Part shown: positions 17,059 through 24,917 of the stretch, piece after piece
How positions within the stretch are numbered: position 1 is the first letter of the stretch
Layout of the letters: every line of letters starts with the position of its first letter
Program-made: the position numbers and the translations under genes
The notes under the pieces: model-generated
Told to the model about the DNA's origin: nothing
Database searches by the model: none
Seen by the model: the letters and a program-made list of their open reading frames with translations, nothing else
NCBI GenBank assembly: GCA_000436755.1
Contig: FR887347.1
Coordinates: 42,900-86,513 of the forward strand
DNA from: Clostridium sp. CAG:253
Lineage (GTDB): Bacteria; Bacillota; Clostridia; Lachnospirales; Lachnospiraceae
DNA length: 43,614 nucleotides
Direction: 5' to 3'

Positions 17059-18702
17059 ATGAAAGGATTATTAAAATTTATTACATGCGGAAGCGTAGAT
17101 GATGGAAAATCTACACTTATTGGACATATATTATATGATTCAAAATTACTTTATGCCGACCAGGAAAAATCACTTGAGCTTGATTCAAAGGTTGGAAGCA
17201 GAGAAGGAAAAATTGACTACTCACTTCTTCTTGACGGACTTATGGCAGAGAGAGAACAGGGTATCACTATAGACGTTGCATATCGTTATTTTACGACTGA
17301 CAACCGCAGCTTCATCGTTGCAGATACACCGGGACATGAAGAATATACAAGAAACATGGCAGTAGGTGCATCATTTGCAGACTTATCGGTTATACTTATT
17401 GATGCAAAGCAGGGTGTGTTGGTACAGACAAGAAGACATGCACGAATCTGTGAACTTATGGGAATCAAATACTTTGTATTTGCCGTAAACAAAATGGATC
17501 TTGTAGATTACAGTGAGGACAGATTTAAAGAAATAGAAGCACAGATTGCTGAACTTGCAACAGAACTTAATCTTGCAAACTATGTTATTATACCTGTTTC
17601 AGCAACAGAAGGTGACAATATCACAACAAAATCAGAAAACACACCATGGTATACAGGTGTACCTCTTCTTGAGTATCTTGAGAATGTTGACGTAGAAGAA
17701 AAGACAACAGAAAAGGGCTTCTATATGCCTGTGCAGCGAGTAAGCCGTCCAAATCATACATTTAGAGGATTTCAGGGACAGGTTGAAGCTGGAACTATCA
17801 GCGTAGGTGATGAGATAACAACTCTTCCAAGCAATGAAAAGGCACATGTAAAGAGCCTTCTTGTAGGAGACAAAAAAGCAGACACAATTGAAAAAGGTCA
17901 GCCTGTTACAATTCAGCTTGACAGAGAAGTTGATGTATCAAGAGGATGCGTACTTGAAAAAGATACAGATATAAAAGTATCATCATTAATTACTGCAACA
18001 CTTCTTTGGATGGATGATGATATTCTTGAGAATGGAAAGAACTACTTTGTAAAACTTGGAACAAAACTTATTCCGGGTATCGTAACTGAAATTGTTCACA
18101 CAGTAGATGTGAATACAGGTGAGGAAAAGAAAGCTGATAAACTTTCAAAGAATGAAATTGCACTTTGCACAATCTCACTTGCAGATAAAATAGTAGTAGA
18201 TGAATTTAAAAATCATAAAACACTCGGAGAGCTTATCCTCATTGACCGTGTAACAAACATGACATCAGCATGTGGTGTAGTGGAAAAGGTAAATGAAGGC
18301 GGCGAGGGACTTTTCGCAGGAAAAGTTGACAGAAATGTGAGAGCAGCATTAAACGGTCAGAAGGCAGTTGCAGTAGCATTCCCGGTTGAAAGACAGGGCG
18401 TATCAAGAAGTCTTCTTGAGAAAGTTGAAAAAGAACTTTCAATTCAGGGTAAGCATACATACCTTTATGCTCCCGGTTCAGAGGAAAATATTTCAGATGT
18501 TATCAAACATCTTCATCATGCAGGCGTAATCACGTTACTCCTTGTAGAAGAAAAATATGCATCTACAGTAAGAATAGCAAGCGAAGAATATTACCATGTA
18601 CTTCCTGAGGACTTAAAAGTTGAGACAGACGAAGTAGTTAAATATATTGATGAGCTTTCAGCATATGATGTAAGAGTAGCAGGAAACGGTGAATTTATTT
18701 GA
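17059..18702 (+). CDS. cysN: Sulfate adenylyltransferase subunit 1 with a degenerate APS-kinase-like tail
   Basis: A 547-residue GTPase that drives APS synthesis by CysD. GTPase motifs are G1 CGSVDDGKSTL, G3 DTPGHEEYTRNM and G4 NKMD, followed by two beta-barrel domains. CysN alone is usually about 430-475 residues. The extra C-terminal part (about 430-547) starts at VAVAFPVERQGVSRSLLEKV and continues EKELSIQGKHTYLYAPGSE. It aligns by eye with the start of APS kinase (CysC), where GLSGSGKST should stand, but the P-loop is gone. This suggests a relic CysC domain that lost kinase activity in an organism that reduces APS and not PAPS. GTG/ATG choice is clear: AGGAGGG lies 11 bases before ATG 17059. 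Confidence 0.93.
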   Translation: MKGLLKFITCGSVDDGKSTLIGHILYDSKLLYADQEKSLELDSKVGSREGKIDYSLLLDGLMAEREQGITIDVAYRYFTTDNRSFIVADTPGHEEYTRNMAVGASFADLSVILIDAKQGVLVQTRRHARICELMGIKYFVFAVNKMDLVDYSEDRFKEIEAQIAELATELNLANYVIIPVSATEGDNITTKSENTPWYTGVPLLEYLENVDVEEKTTEKGFYMPVQRVSRPNHTFRGFQGQVEAGTISVGDEITTLPSNEKAHVKSLLVGDKKADTIEKGQPVTIQLDREVDVSRGCVLEKDTDIKVSSLITATLLWMDDDILENGKNYFVKLGTKLIPGIVTEIVHTVDVNTGEEKKADKLSKNEIALCTISLADKIVVDEFKNHKTLGELILIDRVTNMTSACGVVEKVNEGGEGLFAGKVDRNVRAALNGQKAVAVAFPVERQGVSRSLLEKVEKELSIQGKHTYLYAPGSEENISDVIKHLHHAGVITLLLVEEKYASTVRIASEEYYHVLPEDLKVETDEVVKYIDELSAYDVRVAGNGEFI

Positions 18703-18806
18703 AGTGAAGACAGATAGTAAGATTGAGGTAAGAAGCTTGAGCTGAAATCAGAAACATCTGTCAGAAAAATTATAAAAGCAGTAAAAATATGGAGGGTTTG
18801 TTAGAT

Positions 18807-19253
18807 ATGAAATTATCCAAGAGAGGCAGATATGCGTTAAGAGCATTGGTTTATCTTTCGCTTAACAGCGACAGGGAAAAAATGACATTGAGCAAGATTG
18901 CAAAAGAAAATGATATATCTACCAAATACCTTGAGCAGATTTTTTCAAATCTAAAACGCTCCGGTATTGTAAAAAGTGTGGCAGGTATAAATGGAGGTTA
19001 TCTTCTTGCGAGACCATCAACAGACATAAGTGTGGAAGATGTCTTAAATGCAGTTGAAGGTGACTACAAAATCGAAGATGAGGAAATTTCCGAAAACTGT
19101 ATGGTAAAAGGTATTTCCAAAGCACTTCAGAGACTTGTCATTGACCGCATAAATGCTGAGACAGGAAAGGTTATCAAAAACGTAACTTTGAGAAAACTGG
19201 CTGATGAGTATTCAAATACGGATAGAGATGCTGATGAGATGTATTATATCTAG
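18807..19253 (+). CDS. Rrf2-family transcriptional regulator (CymR-like)
   Basis: A 148-residue winged-helix regulator. MKLSKRGRYALRALVYLS is the Rrf2 N-terminus, followed by the recognition helix STKYLEQIFSNLKRSGIV and the wing segment SVAGINGGYLLARPS. Only one cysteine (in ENCMVKG) is present, so the three-Cys iron-sulfur site of IscR/NsrR is absent; this favours the CymR type that represses cysteine and sulfur genes in Bacillus and Staphylococcus, often with CysK. ATG 18807 has GGAGGG 10 bases upstream; an in-frame ATG at 18789 lies before that site. It follows cysN by 104 bases. The palindrome on the apr promoter is its likely target, by inference. Confidence 0.87.
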   Translation: MKLSKRGRYALRALVYLSLNSDREKMTLSKIAKENDISTKYLEQIFSNLKRSGIVKSVAGINGGYLLARPSTDISVEDVLNAVEGDYKIEDEEISENCMVKGISKALQRLVIDRINAETGKVIKNVTLRKLADEYSNTDRDADEMYYI

Positions 19254-19297
19254 ATTTTAGAAAATAGAATATATTCAAAAACAAATTATCAGCTTGT

Positions 19298-19344
19298 AAC
19301 GCCCCCGAAAATCAGATGGATAAAATCTGATTTTCGGGGGCGTT
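19298..19344. terminator. 20-bp perfect hairpin between convergent genes
   Basis: Arms 19298-19317 and 19325-19344 are perfectly complementary over 20 bp, with CGCCCCCG at the base and a 7-nt loop, GGATAAA. It separates the Rrf2 gene from a convergent LytTR gene. No proper T-run follows on either strand, so termination would rest on the very stable stem. Confidence 0.65.
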
Positions 19345-19372
19345 TGAGTTGATGGCGAACATGGGTTCTTAT

Positions 19373-20083
19373 TTAGCCATTAAACATATGCTCAAAATAC
19401 ACTTCTTTAAATGCCACATAATTATTCCTTGAGATAGGAATGTTTTCTTTATTATATGTAATTATCTGTGATTTGGTAAACTGTTCCACGTACTCCATAT
19501 TTACTATATAGCTTCTATGGCATTTAAAGAAACCGTTTTCTATGCTGAATAAATTTTCGCACTTTGAAAAAAGTTCGCGGATTTCTATTGTCGTAGAGTT
19601 GATAAGATGTACAATAACGGTTTTATTCTGTGCCTCAAGATATTCAATATCTTTTATTTTTATTCTGCTGAAACCTGTCTGAGTTTTAGCTGTAAAATAT
19701 TCATCCTTTTTTTGATATTCTTTTCTAAAATTCTCAAGGACATCGAACATTCTGCTTTCATCAACGGGTTTCAGAAGATAATTTAATGCCTTTACCTCAT
19801 ATGATTCTACTGCAAATTCTCTTGATGATGTCAGAAACACAATAGGAACATTATGATTTTCGCTCCGCAGCTCTTTTGCGGTGTCTATTCCGTTAAATAA
19901 AGGCATTACAATGTCAAGAAATATAATATCCATACATTCTTTTTTGTGTATATTTATCAAATCATCGCCATTATCAAATCTATATAATTTGACATGTATA
20001 TCATGTTTTTTTGCCCATTTCAAAATCATTGAACAGGCTGAATTTAAAAATTCTACCTCATCATCACAAACTGCTATTTTCAT
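19373..20083 (-). CDS. LytTR-family response regulator
   Basis: A 236-residue regulator. The receiver domain (1-120) has the acidic pair in MKIAVCDDEVEF, the phosphorylation site IIFLDIVMP and the lysine in NYLLKPVDE. The LytTR DNA-binding domain (about 140-236) shows IKIKDIEYLEAQNKTVIVH and FFKCHRSYIVNMEYVEQF. The start is taken at the ATG ending at 20083, with CGGAGA upstream on the minus strand; the frame runs 10 codons further without a site. It lies 94 bases downstream of the sensor kinase gene on the same strand, forming an AgrC/AgrA-like pair. LytTR proteins bind direct repeats about 21 bp apart, and such repeats exist at 21550-21597. Confidence 0.92.
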   Translation of the reverse strand: MKIAVCDDEVEFLNSACSMILKWAKKHDIHVKLYRFDNGDDLINIHKKECMDIIFLDIVMPLFNGIDTAKELRSENHNVPIVFLTSSREFAVESYEVKALNYLLKPVDESRMFDVLENFRKEYQKKDEYFTAKTQTGFSRIKIKDIEYLEAQNKTVIVHLINSTTIEIRELFSKCENLFSIENGFFKCHRSYIVNMEYVEQFTKSQIITYNKENIPISRNNYVAFKEVYFEHMFNG

Positions 20084-20177
20084 ATGTATATCTCCGATTA
20101 GTACAATGTTCAATATATCAATTATTAATTATATGTTGCACTAATATTTAAATAATTTTTAGTTGAATGTCAGTTTC

Positions 20178-21443
20178 TTATATAATTACACGGAGTACAA
20201 AGATATTTCCCGACATAGAAAAATGCCACTGTCCATTTAAACGCTCAACATAATAAATTATGCTTTTGACTCCAATGCCATGTCCTTTTTTGTCCGATAC
20301 CGGAATTCCATCGACAAATTTTGGATTATTGGATGCCGGATTTTCTATGCAGAGTAGTACACTGTCTCCTTTATTGGCGATAGTAAGTTTTGCCCACTTT
20401 TCACCATCTTTCCCTGATTGAAGCGCATGAAAAGCATTTTCCAAGGCATTTGACAACAATGTTGAAAAATCTCTTTCTGAAACTACCACATCATTGCAGG
20501 ATATATCACATATAAGGTTAAAGCCTTTACTTCTGAATCTCATATCATACATAGAAATTACAGAATTGATTATATCATTAGAGCAATATTCTTTAACTAC
20601 TGTATCATCATATGAATCGCTTATACCTTTTATATAATCTATTGCCTTTTCTACATTGTTATTCTGTAAAAAAGTGAGGATTATATTAAGATTATGCCGC
20701 ATATCATGACGAAGTATAGAGAGGGTACGTTCACTGTTTTTTACATGGTCAATCTCATTTTGAAGCGATTGAAGGTGAAGTTCCATCAAATCACTATACT
20801 GCCTGAATTCCTGTTTTTCCTCGAATTCCTTAAAGTATATAATAAGAAATACAAGATATGCAATACAGAATGCAAATCCCATAAATTCTACAATTACCCT
20901 GTTTCCTGTATAGAGCAGATTTGAAAATTTAGTAAATGCATAATCAAATATGTAGTAAATAAGTGGAAGAAAACCTATTATGCATAGTTCACGCTTTCCT
21001 TTGGCAAAAACGGCTGACGTTGTACTGCATACATATTTGCATAGGATTATAAATGTTATTATTGTTACAGTTATTCTTGTAAAATAATAAGCCCATTCAT
21101 ATTTTGTTATGTTCATGATAAACAGTCCGCACCAGTTGCTTATCTGGCAGCATAGGTATGCAGAGCAGATTGAAATCATACATGACAGCAGCGGAAATTT
21201 GTAATAAAAAAATAAATATATGAATAATGGTACATGTATCAAAAACGGATACATATTGTTTGCTGCCTGTTCTCCTAAAATGAACATGGCAGTCAGATAA
21301 AATATTCCTTCGAGACATGAAAATAAAGCCAGTTTTGTAATATTGTTTTTATTTTGTTTTACTCCCAGAAAAAACGCTGAAATATATATTCCAAACAACA
21401 TAGTTGTTATATTATGTATCCATGATAATATATGAACAAACAT
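20178..21443 (-). CDS. GHKL-type sensor histidine kinase (AgrC-like)
   Basis: A 421-residue membrane kinase. Residues 1-205 contain about six hydrophobic helices, as in peptide sensors of the AgrC/ComD type. The dimerisation helix carries the phospho-acceptor region SILRHDMRHNLNIILTFLQ, and the GHKL ATPase has STLLSNALENAFHAL (N box) and a GHGIGVKSI glycine box. GAGGAG precedes the ATG on the minus strand. The LytTR regulator follows it. No AgrB/AgrD-like signal-peptide gene is seen in the window, so the inducing signal is unknown; the divergent small secreted protein is a candidate target or ligand. Confidence 0.92.
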   Translation of the reverse strand: MFVHILSWIHNITTMLFGIYISAFFLGVKQNKNNITKLALFSCLEGIFYLTAMFILGEQAANNMYPFLIHVPLFIYLFFYYKFPLLSCMISICSAYLCCQISNWCGLFIMNITKYEWAYYFTRITVTIITFIILCKYVCSTTSAVFAKGKRELCIIGFLPLIYYIFDYAFTKFSNLLYTGNRVIVEFMGFAFCIAYLVFLIIYFKEFEEKQEFRQYSDLMELHLQSLQNEIDHVKNSERTLSILRHDMRHNLNIILTFLQNNNVEKAIDYIKGISDSYDDTVVKEYCSNDIINSVISMYDMRFRSKGFNLICDISCNDVVVSERDFSTLLSNALENAFHALQSGKDGEKWAKLTIANKGDSVLLCIENPASNNPKFVDGIPVSDKKGHGIGVKSIIYYVERLNGQWHFSMSGNIFVLRVII

Positions 21444-21549
21444 ATTGTCTCCTCTGTTTTATAAATCTTTTTGTTGTTTTGTGATTTAATATTGCTATTA
21501 TAAAATATTTTCTGGCAAATAACAACTCACACCATATATTTACCATTCA

Positions 21550-21597
21550 CGCAAATTTTCTTGATTTTTCCGTAAACACAGTATAATATTCGTAAAC
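21550..21597 (+). promoter_or_regulatory. Promoter with three helically phased CGYAAAY repeats
   Basis: CGCAAAT (21550), CGTAAAC (21571) and CGTAAAC (21591) recur at 21 and 20 bases. A TATAAT -10 box lies at 21582-21587, with TTGATT at 21561-21566 (15-base spacing). The last two repeats flank the -10 element. Spacing fits LytTR direct-repeat sites, and a LytTR pair is divergently encoded next door. Confidence 0.5.
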
Positions 21598-21631
21598 TTA
21601 TTAGAAAAAATCAAAAAGGGAGGATACTATC

Positions 21632-22072
21632 ATGAAAAGAGCAAAAAAAATCCTGAGCGTAATGCTTGCAATGTGTCTGACAACTATTATGATTTGTGGA
21701 AACACAGCGGATGCAAAGACTACATATGTAAAATCGTTTACAAAAACAATCACAGTTAAAGCGGGTTATCAGTATTACATTAAGATGAATTTCAAAAAAG
21801 CATCTAATGTCAGCGTTAAAATAACACCTGTAAAAGCTCAGAAAGACAGGTCACTTGCTGTAGTAGTCGGAGATGAGACAAATTCTTTATTCATTACACC
21901 TAATATTGAAACGGTTACATTAAAAGGAAAGTATAAAAAAGGTGATGGAAATCTGATTTTTGGAAACCATGCCACAAAAGCTACAAAAGTTAAAGTTACC
22001 GTGACATCTAAGAGTGCAACAGTTGGATATGTGTCTGGTGATCAGTCAAATGGAGAGGAAGAGGCAGGTTGA
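21632..22072 (+). CDS. Small secreted protein of unknown function
   Basis: A 146-residue protein that I do not recognise. MKRAKKILSVMLAMCLTTIM is a clear signal peptide, with probable cleavage after TADA. The mature chain is Lys/Thr/Val-rich with alternating strands (SFTKTITVKAGYQYYIKMNF; KVKVTVTSKSATVGYV), suggesting a single beta-sandwich, and ends in an acidic tail, GEEEAG. There is a GGGAGG site before the ATG. It is divergent from the AgrC-like kinase gene and lies behind the phased repeats, so it is probably controlled by the neighbouring LytTR regulator. It has no cell-wall anchor. A terminator follows at 22192. Confidence 0.7.
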   Translation: MKRAKKILSVMLAMCLTTIMICGNTADAKTTYVKSFTKTITVKAGYQYYIKMNFKKASNVSVKITPVKAQKDRSLAVVVGDETNSLFITPNIETVTLKGKYKKGDGNLIFGNHATKATKVKVTVTSKSATVGYVSGDQSNGEEEAG

Positions 22073-22191
22073 TTATATTAAATAGAATCAACATTTACAG
22101 CACTATCTGATTGATTTATGAAAGCAATTGTTAGCAAATTGCTAAAAATTACATTTTTATTGCCAAAAGTTACAATTAAATATTTCCATGG

Positions 22192-22250
22192 AAAGACTTT
22201 GTTACACTAAATTTAAGAAAATGTTTAGTATAATAAAGTCTTTTTATTAT
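22192..22250. terminator. Imperfect bidirectional terminator hairpin
   Basis: AAAGACTTT (22192-22200) with TTA and ACTAAA segments pairs with TTTAGT, TAA and AAAGTCTTT (22224-22243), about 18 paired bases with two single mismatches. T-rich sequence follows on the plus strand. It serves the secreted-protein gene and overlaps the 3' end of the minus-strand chimera. A second small stem, AGCAATT-N7-AATTGCT, lies about 70 bases upstream. Confidence 0.6.
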
Positions 22251-22764
22251 GTTTATAATAAAAAATTGCAAGCTGGGTTCTGTCACGCAGTCCAAGTTTA
22301 TCAAGGATGGTACTTAGATAATTTCTCACTGTACCTTCGCTTAGATAAAGGTTTGCAGCAATCTCTTTATTGCTGTGTTTTTCTATATTTGTCAGACTTT
22401 CTTTTATTATAGTTATAAATGCATATTTTACATCATTTGGAATGTGGTCTGTCATGTCATAGGTTAAATTAATATTGCAAAATTTGAAATCGTCTACAAT
22501 TTTTTGCACGGTATTTTGAAGGCTTATAGAATTATTGTGGAGATTGTGGACGCTTTCTCTTATGTTTGTCATTGCGTTTGACAGACATTCTTCAAGGTTA
22601 TCAATTGAGTTGTATAGATTTTCATTTTTATTTACAACTTTGATAGCTCCTGTTATCATGATGGCTCTTGAAAGCATATGTCCTACATTGTCATGAATTT
22701 CTCTGGCAATACGATTTCTTTCAGTAAGAGTAGCATTGTTTATTTCATAATTCTGATAATGCAT
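22225..22764 (-). pseudogene. Chimeric remnant: NarL-type histidine kinase fused to a LuxR HTH
   Basis: A 179-codon open frame joins two unrelated halves. Residues 14-130 are the HisKA_3 dimerisation region of a NarL-type kinase (ERNRIAREIHDNVGHMLSRA, then ITIIKESLTNIEKHSN, the start of the ATPase N box). Residues 131-179 jump straight into the LuxR helix-turn-helix of a response regulator (KEIAANLYLSEGTVRNYLS, then KLGLRDRTQ). The kinase membrane part, most of the ATPase domain and the whole receiver are missing. The join sits at a shared Ser-Asn/Ala-Asn-like codon pair (HSN with SNKEIA), as expected from deletion between two adjacent genes. It may still be expressed but cannot work as a normal two-component protein. 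Confidence 0.8.
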
Positions 22765-22796
22765 CGGCTGTCAGCCTGAAAAATCAGAATTTTCAA

Positions 22797-23264
22797 ATGC
22801 TCTTGATATTTATAATATTTGGAATTGTAATATGGTTGTTAAGTCTTGTAATTGCATTTTTTATGTATGGAAGAATGGATTTATTAAGAGCACCAAATAT
22901 ATCCATATATATATTAAATTCTTTTGTGATGACTATAACGGCACTTGCGATAGCCTATTTTATGGGAATGTTAATAAAAAAGGCAAATATGATTAGTCTC
23001 ATTGTTACACCGGTATCTCTTGGAATAAGTTTTATGTCAGGAGTGTTTGTACCACTTAGTATGCTTGGAAGTACAGTAAAGAAAATAGCGGGATTTATTC
23101 CGGTCTATTGGTATGAAGATTTAAATGATATGTTTTCGGGATTTAAGCAACTGAGTAAAAATCAGCTGAACACAGTGTATACAAATCTCTTATTGCAGCT
23201 GCTTTTTGCCGTGGCACTTATCGGAGGAGCACTCTTTGTCGTGAAATATAAGAGGGAATTTTAG
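22797..23264 (+). pseudogene. C-terminal remnant of an ABC-2 type permease
   Basis: The 155-codon frame encodes only the last three or four helices of an ABC-2 drug/peptide exporter permease: YILNSFVMTITALAIAYFMG, then LGISFMSGVFVPLSMLG, IPVYWYEDLNDMF and a final helix ending VVKYKREF. Normal family members have about 370-400 residues and six helices, so the N-terminal half is missing. It lies head-to-head with the kinase/regulator remnant. NarL-type pairs commonly sit beside ABC-2 exporters (Bacillus YfiJKLMN type), so both are probably leftovers of one lost locus, rearranged by deletion plus inversion. Confidence 0.75.
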
Positions 23265-23363
23265 GTTCAACGCTGTTATTGATTATACCTGTTTTGGAAA
23301 TACAAAGACCGTTGTCATTTACGGCGCTGATATTGGGAGGGATTGTCTTTGCAATTAAGATGG

Positions 23364-23574
23364 ATGCAGGCTACTAAAGATGCGACAGAACAGCAGAAAA
23401 AAATTGCGGCAGAAGCAAAGGCATCCGCCGCCGCTGAAGCGAGAGCAACAGCAAAAGCACAAGCTATGGTAACAGCATCCGCAAGAGCTGCCTGCAAATA
23501 AACATGCCGCCATACTTGAAAAAATGGATGTAAATGTGGCTACACAGGTTACTGAAAAGATGCGTATAAATTAA
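23364..23574 (+). pseudogene. Frameshifted fragment of an Ala-rich coiled-coil protein
   Basis: A 45-codon frame (23364-23501) encodes an Ala/Lys/Gln coiled coil (EQQKKIAAEAKASAAAEARA). Shifted by one base, the next frame reads KHAAILEKMDVNVATQVTEKM to a stop at 23572-23574. ILEKMDxxVA is the signature of MotE/MgtE-N-like helical domains, so a broken flagellar-type chaperone or similar protein is possible. The rest of the 330-base gap 23265-23594 holds no other gene; 23279-23377 has a short hydrophobic frame of no clear origin. Confidence 0.45.
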
Positions 23575-23594
23575 ACATTTAATACAAAGAAAAA

Positions 23595-24068
23595 TTATAA
23601 AATAAGTGCACTGATTGCTCCGAATACACCTGCAGATGCCAATCCCATAATGATGCCTGCAAGCATAACACCGAGCATAACAGCGATAACGCTTGATTTA
23701 AAATCCATATCAAGGAAACTTGCAGCAAGTGTGCCGGTCCATGCCCCTGTACCGGGAAGAGGGATGCCTACAAAAAGCAGCAGAGCAACAAATAATCCTC
23801 TTCCTGCTTTTTCCTGAAGTTTTTTTCCGCCTTTGTCACCTTTTTCAATACAAAATGTAAAGAAACCGCCTATAACCGGCTTATCTGCGCCCCATTCAAG
23901 AACTTTTCTAGCAAATAAAAAGATAATGGGAACGGGAAGCATATTTCCGATTATTGATATAATGTAGGACGGAACAAGAGGAAGTCCCTGGGCAACTGCA
24001 TAGGGAATAGCACCACGAAGTTCAACTAACGGAAACATTGAAATAAAAAAAACAATAATAAACTGCAT
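23595..24068 (-). CDS. Small multi-drug export family membrane protein (COG2426-like)
   Basis: A 157-residue membrane protein with four or five hydrophobic segments. FPLVELRGAIPYAVAQGLPL near the N-terminus and GIPLPGTGAWTGTLAASFLD are the two conserved re-entrant-like loops of the Sm_multidrug_ex family (PF06695). The family name is historical and its transport role is not established. It has its own start ATG with AAAGGA upstream on the minus strand, and lies 84 bases downstream of the amino-acid ABC transporter genes on the same strand. Confidence 0.85.
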   Translation of the reverse strand: MQFIIVFFISMFPLVELRGAIPYAVAQGLPLVPSYIISIIGNMLPVPIIFLFARKVLEWGADKPVIGGFFTFCIEKGDKGGKKLQEKAGRGLFVALLLFVGIPLPGTGAWTGTLAASFLDMDFKSSVIAVMLGVMLAGIIMGLASAGVFGAISALIL

Positions 24069-24152
24069 TAAAAAATCCTTTCTTATATATGGTTGTTATA
24101 CAAATAATATGTGATTATTTTCGATTTTTGACCACAACATCAATATATTTGA

Positions 24153-24917
24153 TTATAAGACTTTCGATAAAAATTCTTTCAGTCGTGCATTCTGTGGATT
24201 TCCAAAAAGTTCAGCAGGTTCATTTTCCTCCATAATAACACCTTCATTAAAGAACATGACTCTGTTTGCAACTTCTCTGGCAAATCCCATTTCGTGTGTA
24301 ACTATAACCATAGTCATACCGTCTTTTGCAAGTTCTTTGATAAGTTCCAATACCTCACCGACCATCTCAGGGTCAAGTGCCGATGTAGGCTCATCAAAGA
24401 GCATAACGTCGGGATTCATGGCAAGAGCACGAATAATTGCGATACGCTGTTTCTGACCGCCTGAAAGAACAGAAGGATATGCGTTTTCCTTGTCTTCAAG
24501 TCCGATTCTTTTAAGTAATTCTCTTGCTTTATTTGCAGCTTCCTCTTTTGTCATTTTCTTTCTTTTGACAGGTGCAAGCATAATGTTTTCAAGTACTGTC
24601 ATATTTTCAAAGAGATTAAACTGCTGGAAAACCATACCGATTTTTTCACGTATTGTATTTATATCGACAGAATCATCTGTAATATCTGTGCCCTCAAATA
24701 ATATCTGTCCGTCAGTTGTGCTTTCAAGAAGGTTTAAGGAGCGCAGAAATGTTGATTTACCGCATCCGGATGGGCCTATTATGGCTACAACATCACCTTT
24801 TTTGATTGTCGTCGAAATTCCTTTTAAAACCTCATGTTTTCCAAATGATTTGTGAAGATCATTTACTTTTATCAATGGTACATTTTCGTTATTTAAAGTA
24901 TTATTAGTTTCGCTCAT
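24153..24917 (-). CDS. Polar amino-acid ABC transporter ATPase (GlnQ/HisP type)
   Basis: A 254-residue ATPase. Walker A is [11 protein letters not shown], the Q-loop is [19 protein letters not shown], the signature is [11 protein letters not shown], Walker B is [12 protein letters not shown] and the switch is VTHEMGFA. These are the classical polar amino-acid family sequences. The start is placed at the ATG ending at 24917, with AAGGAGA upstream on the minus strand, which gives a 14-base overlap with the permease gene; the frame extends 16 codons further. It powers the membrane fusion protein encoded just upstream. Confidence 0.95.
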   Translation of the reverse strand: MSETNNTLNNENVPLIKVNDLHKSFGKHEVLKGISTTIKKGDVVAIIGPSGCGKSTFLRSLNLLESTTDGQILFEGTDITDDSVDINTIREKIGMVFQQFNLFENMTVLENIMLAPVKRKKMTKEEAANKARELLKRIGLEDKENAYPSVLSGGQKQRIAIIRALAMNPDVMLFDEPTSALDPEMVGEVLELIKELAKDGMTMVIVTHEMGFAREVANRVMFFNEGVIMEENEPAELFGNPQNARLKEFLSKVL

